Positions 9,147-18,481 of a stretch of 64,000 nt of DNA are shown in pieces. The notes under the pieces were generated by a model. The model searched no databases. It worked only from the letters and a program-made list of their open reading frames with translations, and was not told the origin of the DNA. The stretch is from Polynucleobacter sp. AM-7D1 (GTDB lineage Bacteria > Pseudomonadota > Gammaproteobacteria > Burkholderiales > Burkholderiaceae): the NCBI RefSeq assembly GCF_018688455.1, contig NZ_CP061319.1:124001-188000 (forward strand), in the 5' to 3' direction. Both the position numbers and the translations under genes were made by a program. The first letter of the stretch is position 1, and each line of letters opens with the position of its first letter.

Positions 9147-10635
9147 CGAGTCCTCCTTGTACTAAATCAGCTGCCATTAATACTGCCCGGGCTTTGGCTT
9201 CGGTTTCTTTCCACTCAGCGGTGGGGTCAGAGTCTGCAACTACACCAGCACCAGCCTGGGAGTGCAATACACCATCACGAATCACGCCAGTGCGAATAGC
9301 GATGGCCACATCCATATCACCAGAGAAGGAAAGATAGCCAACTGCGCCTCCATAGACACCGCGTTTCACAATTTCCATCTCGTCAATAATTTCCATCGCC
9401 CGAATCTTTGGGGCGCCCGATAAGGTACCAGCAGGGAAGGTGGCGCGTAAAACATCCATATTGCTCATATTGTCTAGCAATTCACCTTCAACTGAGCTGA
9501 CAATGTGTTGGACATGGGAATATTTTTCGATTGACATCGAGTCAGTCACTTTGACAGTGCCTGTCTTTGCAATGCGACCCACATCATTACGAGCTAGGTC
9601 AATCAACATGACATGCTCAGCAATCTCTTTTGGGTCGGCAAGTAATTCTGTAGCAAGACGCTCATCTTCTTCGGGTGTTGCGCCACGAGGGCGTGTGCCC
9701 GCTAGAGGGCGAATTGTCACAATCTTCTGACTCTCGCGCTGCTCTTGGCGCACCAAGATCTCTGGTGATGAGCCCACTACCTGTAAATCACCAAAGTCAT
9801 AGAAGTACATATAAGGCGATGGATTCAGAGAACGTAATGCTCGATAGAGGGCGAGAGGTGAATCTGTGAATGGCTTGCTAATGCGCTGGCCGATGACGAC
9901 CTGCATGCAATCGCCAGCCAAAATATATTCTTTAGTTTTGAGAACGGCATTTTCAAAATCAGCTGCTTTGAACTTACGGATCAACTCTGTTTTGGTGCTC
10001 GGCAATGAAGCAGGCATGCTTACAGGTTTGCTTAAGCAAGCAAGCAATTCTTTTAATCGAGCTTGAGCCTTTTCAAAGCTATCTGTGTCGCTGGTGTCTG
10101 CGTAGACAATTAAATAAATACGACCTGCAACGTTATCAATTACTGCCAACTCTTCAGTTAGCATCAATTGAATGTCGGGCACACCCAATTCATCTGGCAA
10201 CTTGTGTTTTGCTAAGCGAGATTCAATATAGCGAACTGTGTCATAACCAAAGTAGCCTGCAAGTCCGCCACAGAAGCGTGGGAGCCCAGGTTGAACCGCC
10301 ACCTTGAAGCGCTTGAAATAAGCATCAACAAAGTCGAGTGGATTGTCGTGATTGGTTTCAATGACTTTGTCATTGAATAAAACTTCAGTCAGTGGTGCCG
10401 TTGGTGTGCCAACTGTTCTTAAAACAGTTTTAGCGGGAAGGCCAATGAATGAGAAGCGACCAAAGCGCTCGCCACCTAAGACAGACTCAAGTAGGTAAGT
10501 ATTCTTTTGTCCAAATGCTTGAGTGAGCTTGACGTATAGTGAGAGCGGAGTCTCTAAGTCGGCTAAAACTTCTTTGACCAATGGAATGCGATTGAAACCC
10601 TGTTTTGCTAGGGCTAAAAATTCTTCGTGCTGCAT
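9130..10635 (-). CDS. trpE: Anthranilate synthase component I
   Basis: Converts chorismate to anthranilate, the committed step to tryptophan. 501 residues. The LLES motif in the N-terminal part, associated with tryptophan feedback binding, is present ([11 protein letters not shown]), and the chorismate-binding C-terminal half carries [18 protein letters not shown] and [21 protein letters not shown]. The start overlaps the rpe stop by one base (TAATG), leaving no space for a leader-peptide attenuator directly upstream; control probably comes from the promoter ahead of rpe and from feedback inhibition. Confidence 0.97.
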   Translation of the reverse strand: MQHEEFLALAKQGFNRIPLVKEVLADLETPLSLYVKLTQAFGQKNTYLLESVLGGERFGRFSFIGLPAKTVLRTVGTPTAPLTEVLFNDKVIETNHDNPLDFVDAYFKRFKVAVQPGLPRFCGGLAGYFGYDTVRYIESRLAKHKLPDELGVPDIQLMLTEELAVIDNVAGRIYLIVYADTSDTDSFEKAQARLKELLACLSKPVSMPASLPSTKTELIRKFKAADFENAVLKTKEYILAGDCMQVVIGQRISKPFTDSPLALYRALRSLNPSPYMYFYDFGDLQVVGSSPEILVRQEQRESQKIVTIRPLAGTRPRGATPEEDERLATELLADPKEIAEHVMLIDLARNDVGRIAKTGTVKVTDSMSIEKYSHVQHIVSSVEGELLDNMSNMDVLRATFPAGTLSGAPKIRAMEIIDEMEIVKRGVYGGAVGYLSFSGDMDVAIAIRTGVIRDGVLHSQAGAGVVADSDPTAEWKETEAKARAVLMAADLVQGGLDAPHD

Positions 10636-11360
10636 TACGCTTTTCCTGACGTCGCTAGTTCTGCGCGCATTTCTTTAATCACGTCAGCATAATTTTCTTT
10701 GCCAAAGATTGCGGAGCCAGCAACAAAAGTGTCTGCACCAGCCTTAGCTACTTCTGCAATGTTTTCGACTTTAATCCCGCCATCTACCTCTAGGCGAATG
10801 TGTCGACCAGTTTCTTGTTGATGGCGATCTAGTCGTGCACGAACTTGAGCAATCTTACTCAGAGTGCTTGGAATAAATGACTGCCCACCAAAGCCTGGAT
10901 TCACAGACATTAGCAAAACAAGATCGAGTAATTCTAAGGTGTGATCTAAATGATGCAGTGGTGTTGCAGGATTTAACACTAGCCCTGCCTGACATCCTTG
11001 ATCACGAATTAAATTAATAGTGCGATCCACATGAGGGCTCGCCTCTGGGTGAAAGCTAATGAGGTTTGCTCCTGCTTTTGCAAAATCAGGAATGAGGCGG
11101 TCAACCGGTTCAACCATTAAGTGGACGTCGATCATGGCTGGTTTGCCATTTTTTGTGGCGTGTGGACGAATTGCCTCGCACACCAAGGGTCCAATAGTGA
11201 GGTTTGGAACGTAATGGTTGTCCATCACATCAAAGTGAATCCAGTCTGCTCCAGCCAAGAGAACATCTTGCACTTCTTTGCCCAGGCAAGCAAAGTCAGC
11301 CGACAAAATGGAGGGTGCGATGACAAACTGGCTATCTGAGAGTGATTTCTGGCTATCCAT
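10635..11360 (-). CDS. rpe: Ribulose-phosphate 3-epimerase
   Basis: Interconverts ribulose 5-phosphate and xylulose 5-phosphate in the pentose phosphate pathway. 241-residue TIM barrel with [31 protein letters not shown] (metal-binding His and Asp), [12 protein letters not shown] and [11 protein letters not shown]. First gene of the trp operon; in related Burkholderiales a phosphoglycolate phosphatase gene (gph) often lies between rpe and trpE, but here the genes overlap and gph is absent. Divergent from apaG. Confidence 0.96.
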   Translation of the reverse strand: MDSQKSLSDSQFVIAPSILSADFACLGKEVQDVLLAGADWIHFDVMDNHYVPNLTIGPLVCEAIRPHATKNGKPAMIDVHLMVEPVDRLIPDFAKAGANLISFHPEASPHVDRTINLIRDQGCQAGLVLNPATPLHHLDHTLELLDLVLLMSVNPGFGGQSFIPSTLSKIAQVRARLDRHQQETGRHIRLEVDGGIKVENIAEVAKAGADTFVAGSAIFGKENYADVIKEMRAELATSGKA

Positions 11361-11409
11361 CCCTAGATTCTAGCTTGCAGTTGGCCTTAGTATGGAGCAG
11401 AATTCGAGC

Positions 11410-11784
11410 ATGAATCCTCACGAAATCAGCATTACGGTCAAAACCCAGTATTTGCCCGACCAGTCTGACCCCGATAACCGCCAGTTTGCGTTCGCGTATA
11501 CCGTCACTATTCGCAATACCGGTACGGCCAGTATTCAGCTCATTGCCCGCCATTGGTTCATTACTGATGGGGATAATGATGTTCAGGAGGTCCGTGGCCT
11601 GGGGGTTGTAGGGCAACAGCCACTTCTGCGGGCGGGTGAGCAGTTTGAATACACCAGCTGGGCAACTTTACCGACGCCGGCAGGCACGATGCGCGGAGAG
11701 TACTTCTGCGTAACTGAGGAGGCTCAGTTTTTCCAGGCCCCCATCCCCGAGTTTGCCCTAGTGATGCCGAGAACCTTGCACTAG
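11410..11784 (+). CDS. apaG: ApaG family protein
   Basis: Small beta-sandwich protein (DUF525) related to CorD; exact role unsettled. Choosing the ATG at 11410 gives 124 residues, the normal length, beginning MNPHEISITVKTQYLP; GGAG lies upstream at 11394, inside the six extra codons offered by the ATG at 11392. Conserved ApaG stretches are present: YTVTIRNTGTASIQLIARHW and GVVGQQPLLRAGEQFEYTSW, then MRGEYFC. Divergent from rpe and followed by mltA. Confidence 0.92.
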   Translation: MNPHEISITVKTQYLPDQSDPDNRQFAFAYTVTIRNTGTASIQLIARHWFITDGDNDVQEVRGLGVVGQQPLLRAGEQFEYTSWATLPTPAGTMRGEYFCVTEEAQFFQAPIPEFALVMPRTLH

Positions 11785-11798
11785 GCTCTCAAAAAATA

Positions 11799-11912
11799 CT
11801 ATTTTTTGCCCTTGCCGGTCCAAAGGACAATAAAGAGCAGGAGGGCTAAAGCAATGCCTCCCTCCACAGCAAACAAGATCATGGGGTATTCATCGAGTAA
11901 ATTGGCAATCAT
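11799..11912 (-). CDS. Candidate 37-residue single-pass membrane protein
   Basis: An ORF found by reading the minus strand between apaG and mltA: ATG at 11912-11910, TAG at 11801-11799, 37 codons. It starts MIANLLDEYPMILF, has one hydrophobic span with GGIALALLLFIVLW, and ends in a basic KGKK tail, the pattern of a small inner-membrane protein with a positive-inside C-terminus. It is antisense to the long leader of mltA and its start codon overlaps the ATG proposed for mltA at 11911. The ribosome-binding site is weak (GGAT about ten bases upstream). No family recognised; conservation would decide. Confidence 0.5.
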   Translation of the reverse strand: MIANLLDEYPMILFAVEGGIALALLLFIVLWTGKGKK

Positions 11913-13065
11913 GATTTCTATATCCAAATTAATAAGTCGCAAGAAAACCCCGCGAATCCTTGCTTGCAGTGTATTCGTTCTAGCAATTGCTGGTTTGTTG
12001 TCAGCTTGTTCTACGCCTTCAACTAGGGGGTCTGGTTACCGTACTAGTGGCAACGTCCCATCTCCTTATAGCTCTCCGATCGCTAGCTTTCAATCGGTCT
12101 CATGGCAAGACTTGCCTGGTTGGCAGGGGGATGATTTAACCCAGGCTTGGCCTGCTTGGCTCAAGAGTTGTGATGCCTTACGCAAACGCAATAGCGAGAT
12201 TAACTGGCGTCAGGTATGCGCTCAAGCGAGCAGCATTTCAGGTCGTGATGGGCGCGCAATTCGCCAATATTTTGAGGGGAATTTTCAGGTATATGAAGTG
12301 CGTAACAGCACTACTGGCAAAGATTCTGGCTTGATAACGGGATATTACGAGCCTGTCATGAATGGCTCGCAGACTCGAACCGCTACTTATACCGTTCCCT
12401 TATACGGTCTTCCAAAGGTTTGGAGAGGTTCTAAGCCAGATCCTGCACCAGCGCGTGCAGAGCTGATGAGCTCTGGAGTTCTGAAGGGTTCTGAAATTGC
12501 CTGGGTACAAGATCCTGTTGCCGCCGCATTCATGCAAATCCAAGGCTCTGGAAAAATTCGTTTAGAAGACGGGCGCGTATTACGACTCGGTTATGCCGGT
12601 ACCAATGACCAGCCCTTTAAGTCTTTTGCGCAGTGGTTGTTAGACCGTAAAGAAATTAATCGTAGTCAGGCCACTATGCAGGGCATTAGTGCATGGGCTA
12701 AACGTAATCCAGGCCAAGTAGAGGAAATGCTCAATGCCAATCCTCGCTTTGTATTCTTTAAAGAGTTGCCAGGTAATGTTAGTGCTGATCTGGGCCCTAA
12801 TGGCGCATTGGGCGTGCCTTTAACAGCGGAGCGCAGCATTGCTATTGATTTGAAAGCGATGCCTTTGGGTGCCCCGGTATTTTTGAGTACGACTAGACCC
12901 TTGAGTACTCAAACCTTACAAAAATTAGTGATGGCACAAGATACAGGTAAAGCCATTGTAGGTGGGGTACGAGCGGATTACTATTGGGGATCAGGGGATG
13001 CTGCAGGTGAGTTAGCAGGACGCATGAAGCAAGATGGCAAGATGTGGTTATTGTTGCCGCGCTGA
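11911..13065 (+). CDS. mltA: Membrane-bound lytic murein transglycosylase A (lipoprotein)
   Basis: Cleaves peptidoglycan glycan strands to 1,6-anhydromuropeptides at the outer membrane. From the ATG at 11911 (384 residues) a basic n-region and hydrophobic core lead to a lipobox LLSAC with the lipidated Cys at residue 33. The MltA barrel follows (ITGYYEPVMNGS), and the C-terminal 3D domain holds the catalytic Asp region MAQDTGKAIVGGVRAD and GSGDAAGELAGRM. In-frame ATGs at 11806, 11854 and 11881 exist; the one at 11854 has AGGAGG nine bases upstream, so the true start could be there with a long n-region. Confidence 0.92.
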   Translation: MISISKLISRKKTPRILACSVFVLAIAGLLSACSTPSTRGSGYRTSGNVPSPYSSPIASFQSVSWQDLPGWQGDDLTQAWPAWLKSCDALRKRNSEINWRQVCAQASSISGRDGRAIRQYFEGNFQVYEVRNSTTGKDSGLITGYYEPVMNGSQTRTATYTVPLYGLPKVWRGSKPDPAPARAELMSSGVLKGSEIAWVQDPVAAAFMQIQGSGKIRLEDGRVLRLGYAGTNDQPFKSFAQWLLDRKEINRSQATMQGISAWAKRNPGQVEEMLNANPRFVFFKELPGNVSADLGPNGALGVPLTAERSIAIDLKAMPLGAPVFLSTTRPLSTQTLQKLVMAQDTGKAIVGGVRADYYWGSGDAAGELAGRMKQDGKMWLLLPR

Positions 13066-13089
13066 ACAAATCATTTTTGAAAGAGATCG

Positions 13090-13866
13090 ATGACTTACAA
13101 CACCATATTGACTGAAGTGGATGGCAAGGTTGCCATCATTACCCTCAATCGCCCGCAAGTATTAAATGCTCTGAACGATGAGTTAATGGATGAGTTAGGT
13201 GCAGCGCTATTGAGCTTTGATGCGGATGACAATATTGGATGCATCATTGTGACTGGTAGTGAAAAGGCATTTGCTGCTGGTGCAGATATCGCGACGATGG
13301 CGAAGTATGGATTTGCGGATGTCTATCGCGGTGACTTTATTTCTCGCAATTGGGAAGAGATTAGAAAAGTACGTAAGCCAGTGATTGCAGCGGTATCTGG
13401 CTATGCCCTTGGAGGTGGATGTGAGTTGGCGATGATGTGCGACACCATCATGGCCGCTGACAGCGCTAAGTTTGCACAACCGGAAGTGAAATTGGGAATC
13501 ATTCCTGGCGCTGGTGGGACCCAGCGTTTGCCACGTGCAGTTTCAAAAGCAAAAGCGATGGATTTGGCTTTAACGGGTCGCATGATGGATGCTGCTGAGG
13601 CTGAGCGCTCTGGCCTAGTTGCTCGCATTTTCCCCCAAGCCGATTTACTAAAAGAAGTCAAAGCAATTGCCAAGACGATTGCAGACATGCCATTACTAAC
13701 TGCAATGATGGTGAAAGAAGCAATTAATACCGCTTACGAAACTACGCTCTCAGAAGGCATTCATTTTGAGCGTCGTTTGTTCCACTCTTGCTTTGCAACA
13801 AACGATCAAAAAGAAGGTATGGCAGCTTTTATAGAAAAGCGCCCAGCAAAATTTACGAACTCGTAA
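13090..13866 (+). CDS. Enoyl-CoA hydratase/isomerase family protein
   Basis: Crotonase-fold enzyme of 258 residues, probably hydrating 2-enoyl-CoA in fatty-acid beta-oxidation. Oxyanion-hole segments [11 protein letters not shown] (about 61-71) and [15 protein letters not shown] are present, as are the two catalytic glutamates expected of true hydratases (in GGCELAM and in [16 protein letters not shown]). It begins 24 bases after mltA and converges on the M20 hydrolase gene. Substrate chain length cannot be read from sequence. Confidence 0.9.
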   Translation: MTYNTILTEVDGKVAIITLNRPQVLNALNDELMDELGAALLSFDADDNIGCIIVTGSEKAFAAGADIATMAKYGFADVYRGDFISRNWEEIRKVRKPVIAAVSGYALGGGCELAMMCDTIMAADSAKFAQPEVKLGIIPGAGGTQRLPRAVSKAKAMDLALTGRMMDAAEAERSGLVARIFPQADLLKEVKAIAKTIADMPLLTAMMVKEAINTAYETTLSEGIHFERRLFHSCFATNDQKEGMAAFIEKRPAKFTNS

Positions 13867-13887
13867 AAAAATTACTGCCAGGCTGAA

Positions 13888-15081
13888 TTATTTTTCTAGG
13901 TAACGTTGCGCTAGCTTGACCCAGTAGCTGACGCCCACTGGGATCAGCGCATCATTGAAGTCATAAGAAGGGTTGTGAAGATGGCATGGGCCCATGCCAT
14001 GACCTATCGCACGGTGATCACCATCACCATTGCCTAGGAATACATAGCAACCTGGTTTCTCCAGCAGCATAAATGCAAAGTCCTCTGCGCCCATCGTGGG
14101 GTCGATTGAGGTATTGACGTTTTGTGCACCAACTAAGTCGCTCATCACTTCACTGGCAAATTCAACTTCCTTGCTATGATTAATGAGCGGAGGGTAGTTT
14201 CGAGCAAAACTAATTTCTGCTTGGCAGTCAAATGCACTTGCTACGTTCTGAGAGATTTCTCGTAAACGTTGTTCAATTAAATCAAGCACCTCGATAGTGA
14301 ATGTGCGAACGGTTCCGCCGATAAATGCACTATCCGGAATGACATTGCTCGTCTCACCCGCATGGAACTGTGTGACTGACAATACTGCGGCATCCACTGG
14401 ACGTTTATTACGCGTAATGATGCTTTGTAATGCTTGTACAACTTGAGCGCCTGCAAGCACTGGATCAGCGCTGTTATGTGGCAAGGCAGCGTGACCACCT
14501 TTGCCACGAACGATGATTTCAAAGGAATTGCTGGAAGCCATCATCGGGCCAGAGGTCACGCCAAAATGTCCTTCAGCAAGCCCTGGCCAGTTATGTAGAC
14601 CAAAAACAGCATCACAAGGAAATTGTTTAAATAGTCCATCGTTAATCATTTCTTGCGCGCCAGCACCACCTTCTTCTGCTGGCTGAAAAATGAAAATGAC
14701 TGTGCCTTTGAATTCGCGATGATTGGAAAGGTATTGGGCTGCACCCAAGAGCATTGCTGTATGACCATCATGCCCGCAGGCATGCATCTTGCCGGGATTC
14801 TTTGAAGTGTGTTCAAAGGTGTTGTGTTCTTGTAGTGGCAGTGCATCCATGTCGGCTCGTAAGCCAATCATCTTGCCTTGACCTAAGTCACCATCAAGTT
14901 TGCCAACCACTCCTGTTTTGCCAAGGCCACGATAAACCGTGATTCCCCAACTCGAAAGTGCTTCAGCTACAAGATCAGATGTGCGGTTTTCTTCAAAGCG
15001 TAATTCTGGATGCGCGTGAATATTGCGACGAATTTCTTGGATGGCTGATGCGGAGTCGATGATTTCTGGAAGTAATCGCAT
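13888..15081 (-). CDS. M20 family amidohydrolase (hippurate hydrolase-like)
   Basis: Metal-dependent amidohydrolase of 397 residues in the M20D group (hippuricase / N-acyl-amino-acid deacylase). Motifs: RRNIHAHPELRFEE at the N-terminus, LRADMDALPLQE, the metal ligands in MHACGHDGHTAMLLG, FIFQPAEEGGAGAQEM and, near the C-terminus, PTMGAEDFAFML. No signal peptide, so cytoplasmic. It lies 19 bases downstream of bioD on the same strand but has no known biotin role; it may simply be read through from the bio genes. Confidence 0.88.
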   Translation of the reverse strand: MRLLPEIIDSASAIQEIRRNIHAHPELRFEENRTSDLVAEALSSWGITVYRGLGKTGVVGKLDGDLGQGKMIGLRADMDALPLQEHNTFEHTSKNPGKMHACGHDGHTAMLLGAAQYLSNHREFKGTVIFIFQPAEEGGAGAQEMINDGLFKQFPCDAVFGLHNWPGLAEGHFGVTSGPMMASSNSFEIIVRGKGGHAALPHNSADPVLAGAQVVQALQSIITRNKRPVDAAVLSVTQFHAGETSNVIPDSAFIGGTVRTFTIEVLDLIEQRLREISQNVASAFDCQAEISFARNYPPLINHSKEVEFASEVMSDLVGAQNVNTSIDPTMGAEDFAFMLLEKPGCYVFLGNGDGDHRAIGHGMGPCHLHNPSYDFNDALIPVGVSYWVKLAQRYLEK

Positions 15082-15100
15082 AGCTTCATCTTATCTGAAT

Positions 15101-15823
15101 TTACTCGGGCAGTTTTATATGCTCCGCAGCAAATCGTAATGACTCTATGGAGTAGGGGGCATTTTCCGGCTTCTGAATCTGCTGAGGAATGGTGGGAATA
15201 ACACCTAAAAATGGTGCAAAAATCCGGTCTTTAAGTGTTTGAATATTTTCTTCCAGAAGAGGCATCTCCTCTGAAAGCGTATTCGCTACCCAGCCGGCAA
15301 TCGTTAACTGGCGAGACTGAATTGCTTCACAAGTGAGTAGAGCGTGATTAATGCAGCCCAAACGCATGCCTACAACGAGGATGACTGGTAAATCAATTGC
15401 CTGAGCGAGATCGCCTAAATCTTCTTGTTCATTTAAAGGAACTAAAAATCCACCCGCCCCCTCAACAACAACCGCCTCAAATTTTTGATTTAGTGAATGC
15501 AAATCAGCCAAGATGATGGTGGAATCTAGGTAGACATCAGTTTCCTTAGCAACAAGATGGGGTGCTGCTGCTTGATCGAGAATGTAAGGACAAAGACTTT
15601 GTACTTGAGCATTTAATCCTGAAGCAATACGTAATGTCTCTAAGTCCTCATTGAATTTTTGACCGCTAGCATCCACATAAGTTCCGGCAACGACAGGTTT
15701 AAAGCCGACTGCGCTAATACCTGTTTCTCTCAGCTTCAGAATAAGTGCGCCGGCAACTAAAGTTTTACCAACTTCAGTATCCGTACCTGTTACAAAAAAA
15801 CCAGTAGAAGCATTGATCGTCAT
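15101..15823 (-). CDS. bioD: Dethiobiotin synthetase
   Basis: ATP-dependent carboxylation and ring closure of DAPA to dethiobiotin. 240 residues; P-loop GTDTEVGKT at about 13-21, catalytic KPVVAG (VGFKPVVAGT), VVEGAGGFLVPL and the GMRLGCINHALLT region. It overlaps the end of bioF by four bases (ATGA), showing a translationally coupled bioA-bioF-bioD unit. Confidence 0.95.
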   Translation of the reverse strand: MTINASTGFFVTGTDTEVGKTLVAGALILKLRETGISAVGFKPVVAGTYVDASGQKFNEDLETLRIASGLNAQVQSLCPYILDQAAAPHLVAKETDVYLDSTIILADLHSLNQKFEAVVVEGAGGFLVPLNEQEDLGDLAQAIDLPVILVVGMRLGCINHALLTCEAIQSRQLTIAGWVANTLSEEMPLLEENIQTLKDRIFAPFLGVIPTIPQQIQKPENAPYSIESLRFAAEHIKLPE

Positions 15824-17049
15824 GAATAACTTTCTACGTGTTTCTCAATAGACTTCAATGTCTTAATCAGTTCACGTAAATCATTAGCGCTGTGGTTTGC
15901 GGAAAAGGTAATGCGTAATCGAGAGCTACCAACTGGGACGGTGGGTGGGCGGATTGCGGGGATCCAATAACCTGCTTCATCTAAGAGTTTGGCTGCCGCT
16001 AATGCGTTGGCATTGCTTCCTAAAATCACCGGCTGAATAGGGGTAGATGAAGGAGTTTTCTCCCACCCTGAGAAAGTCATCTCCTCATTCCAAATCTGAA
16101 TCAACTTATGAAGTTGTTTACGACGCGCAATGCCTTCATCACCTTCGATCAATTCAAGGCTGCTCAGTAAGGTATGGGCAATTGCTGGTGGTGTAGCCGT
16201 GCTGTAGATATAAGGACGTCCCTTTTGGATAAGCCACTCAATAAACGGTGCAGCTGCACAAATAAAAGCACCACTCACACCGGCTGCCTTGCCAAGTGTG
16301 CCGACATAAATAATTCTTTCTGAATGTACGTCGGCTTGCTCCAAAATACCGTGGCCTTTTTCGCCAAGCACGCCAAATCCGTGGGCATCATCGACCATTA
16401 AGAGTGCATCACATTGTTCGGCGATATGGAGCAGTTTTTCTACGGGTGCAATATCCCCATCCATGCTGAAGACACCATCAACCACAATTAATTTCAGTGG
16501 CAGAGTGTCTTGCTTTAATCCTTCTTCTAGCAAGTCAAGATTTTGGTGATCAAATAAAGTTATCTTGGCTTTCGTTTGTGCGCTAGCTAGGCGTACGCCA
16601 TCAATCAAAGAGGCATGATTGAGTTTGGCAGAATAAATGCTGGCTTGACCTTGCTCAGCAAGCCTAGAAATTCCAGTAATGGCGTTGATGTTTGCAAGAT
16701 AGCCGGTGCTGAAGAATAGCGCCCTCGCACTAGGGATATGTTTACTCTCACAGGCAGCTAATTTTTTTTCAAGCAAGTCATGTGCAATGCTATGGCCGCT
16801 AATTAAATGTGATGCGCCGCTACCAACCCCGTATAGTTTTGCGCCTTCTGTAAGTGCAGAAACTAATTCCGGATGATTTGCTAGCCCTAAGTAGTCATTG
16901 CTGCAAAATGCTTTCAGTTCTCGCTGACCAACGCGAGCCTTGGTGTCACAGGGTGACTCGGTGGTACGCAGTTTGCGTCTCAGCAATTGCTCATCTAGAG
17001 CGGCAATCTGTTGAGCCACCATCTCTCGAGCGGTAAATTTTGCACTCAT
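15820..17049 (-). CDS. bioF: 8-amino-7-oxononanoate synthase
   Basis: PLP enzyme condensing pimeloyl-thioester with alanine. 409 residues, alpha-oxoamine synthase family: FCSNDYLGLANHPE near 48-61, GSGASHLISG, VDDAHGFGVLGEKGHG, and the PLP lysine in GTLGKAAGVSGAF. Overlaps bioA and bioD by four bases at each end. Confidence 0.95.
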   Translation of the reverse strand: MSAKFTAREMVAQQIAALDEQLLRRKLRTTESPCDTKARVGQRELKAFCSNDYLGLANHPELVSALTEGAKLYGVGSGASHLISGHSIAHDLLEKKLAACESKHIPSARALFFSTGYLANINAITGISRLAEQGQASIYSAKLNHASLIDGVRLASAQTKAKITLFDHQNLDLLEEGLKQDTLPLKLIVVDGVFSMDGDIAPVEKLLHIAEQCDALLMVDDAHGFGVLGEKGHGILEQADVHSERIIYVGTLGKAAGVSGAFICAAAPFIEWLIQKGRPYIYSTATPPAIAHTLLSSLELIEGDEGIARRKQLHKLIQIWNEEMTFSGWEKTPSSTPIQPVILGSNANALAAAKLLDEAGYWIPAIRPPTVPVGSSRLRITFSANHSANDLRELIKTLKSIEKHVESYS

Positions 17050-18392
17050 GCCAGCACCTGATTAAGAGCTCTTTGCACAGAAGCGCCCATTTGCATGGCT
17101 TCCTTAGCGGTGAGGATGTAGGGTGGCATCACATAAATCGTATTGCCAATTGGCCTAATGAGGATACCCTCCGCCATGCTTGCTGAAAACATCTCTCGTG
17201 AAAACGTAGCAGGATTTTTTAGTGATTCAGGTTTGATATCAAAGGCTAAGATCATTCCCTGCTGGCGCCAATGTTCAATGCGAGGATCTACTTTTGCCCA
17301 GGCAAATGCCTTGGCAAGATATTGACTGCGTTCAAGATTTTTTTCGAGAACAGAGTCAGCTTCAAAAATCTCTAGACACGCAAGTGCTGCAGCGCATGCC
17401 AATGGATTGCCTGTGTAGGAGTGTGAGTGCAAGAAACCTTGTTGCATTTGATCGCCATAGAACGCACGATAAATCTTATCAGTCGTCATAGAAAGTGATA
17501 GGGGAAGATAGCCACCACTAATGCCTTTAGATAGTGTCAAGAAGTCCGGCCAAATTCCTGCGTGCTCACAAGCAAAAAACTTTCCTGATCGACCGCAACC
17601 TACTGCGATCTCATCGGCGATCAGATGAATGTTGTAACGGTCACAAAGTGATCGCACTAAGCATAAATATTCTGGAGAGTACATCGCCATCTGCCCGGCA
17701 CATTGAACGAGTGGTTCCACAATGATGGCGGCAATATGCTGATGCTCTGCCTCTAGTAACCCTTCTAATATTTTTGCTGCGTGTTTGGCAACATCATCAG
17801 CGCTCTCACCAGACTTTGCTTTGCGCGCATCAGGTGATGGGACAGTGAAAACATCTTGTAAAAGTGAGCCGTATGATTCGCGAAAGATTGCAACATCTGT
17901 TACCGCAAGTGCACCTAAGGTTTCTCCGTGGTAACCATTCTCAAGGCAGACAAATTTTTTCTTTTGAGGCTGATTGTTGAGTCGCCAGTAGTGATGACTC
18001 ATCTTTAAGGCGATCTCTACTGCTGAGGCGCCATCGGATGCAAAAAATACATGACCCAAATGACCTTGAGTTAAAGCTGATAATTTTTCGGAGAGAGCAA
18101 CTACTGGCGCATGGGTAAATCCGGCGAGCATGACATGCTCAATTTTTTCCAGTTGACTCGTAATGGCTTGATTAATGCGTGGATTGGAGTGCCCAAAGAG
18201 ATTGGTCCACCACGAGCTAATGCAATCGAGTAAGGCATTTCCCTGATCATCAAAGAGCCAAGCACCCTTACCCTTGGTAATGGCAATTAATGGCAATGAT
18301 TCATGATGTTTCATCTGAGTGCAGGGATGCCATACGGCGTCTAGGCTGCGCTCAACCAGAGAGCTTTGAATAGGATCAGAAATAAGCTTCAT
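17046..18392 (-). CDS. bioA: Adenosylmethionine-8-amino-7-oxononanoate aminotransferase
   Basis: Converts KAPA to DAPA using SAM as amino donor. 448 residues of class III aminotransferase fold: WHPCTQMKHHE at about 21-31, SSWWTNLFGHSNPRIN, GYHGETLGALAVTD, the Asp of LIADEIAVGCGRSGKFFACEHAGIWPD (split over the cofactor site) and the PLP lysine in LSKGISGGYLPLS. First gene of the bioA-F-D unit, divergent from bioB across about 90 bases. Confidence 0.96.
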   Translation of the reverse strand: MKLISDPIQSSLVERSLDAVWHPCTQMKHHESLPLIAITKGKGAWLFDDQGNALLDCISSWWTNLFGHSNPRINQAITSQLEKIEHVMLAGFTHAPVVALSEKLSALTQGHLGHVFFASDGASAVEIALKMSHHYWRLNNQPQKKKFVCLENGYHGETLGALAVTDVAIFRESYGSLLQDVFTVPSPDARKAKSGESADDVAKHAAKILEGLLEAEHQHIAAIIVEPLVQCAGQMAMYSPEYLCLVRSLCDRYNIHLIADEIAVGCGRSGKFFACEHAGIWPDFLTLSKGISGGYLPLSLSMTTDKIYRAFYGDQMQQGFLHSHSYTGNPLACAAALACLEIFEADSVLEKNLERSQYLAKAFAWAKVDPRIEHWRQQGMILAFDIKPESLKNPATFSREMFSASMAEGILIRPIGNTIYVMPPYILTAKEAMQMGASVQRALNQVLA

Positions 18393-18481
18393 GTTTGGTA
18401 TTTGACCACTAGTTTTTCCTAATTTAGGCCTGTATCTGTTATGTTTATGCCTTGAATTAATCTATTTTCTGGAATTCGACC
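18393..18481. other. bioA/bioB divergent intergenic region
   Basis: This 89-base gap must hold promoters for both bio units. A TTGACC hexamer at 18402-18407 could be a -35 for bioB but has no good -10 at normal spacing, and I could not find a convincing BirA or BioR palindrome. Regulation by biotin is expected from the arrangement but not shown by the bases. Confidence 0.3.

Noticed and set aside
10620..10640. trp attenuator/leader peptide ahead of trpE
   Set aside because: rpe and trpE overlap, so there is no space for one.
18393..18481. BirA or BioR operator between bioA and bioB
   Set aside because: No palindrome close to either known motif could be found by eye; left as an unresolved control region.
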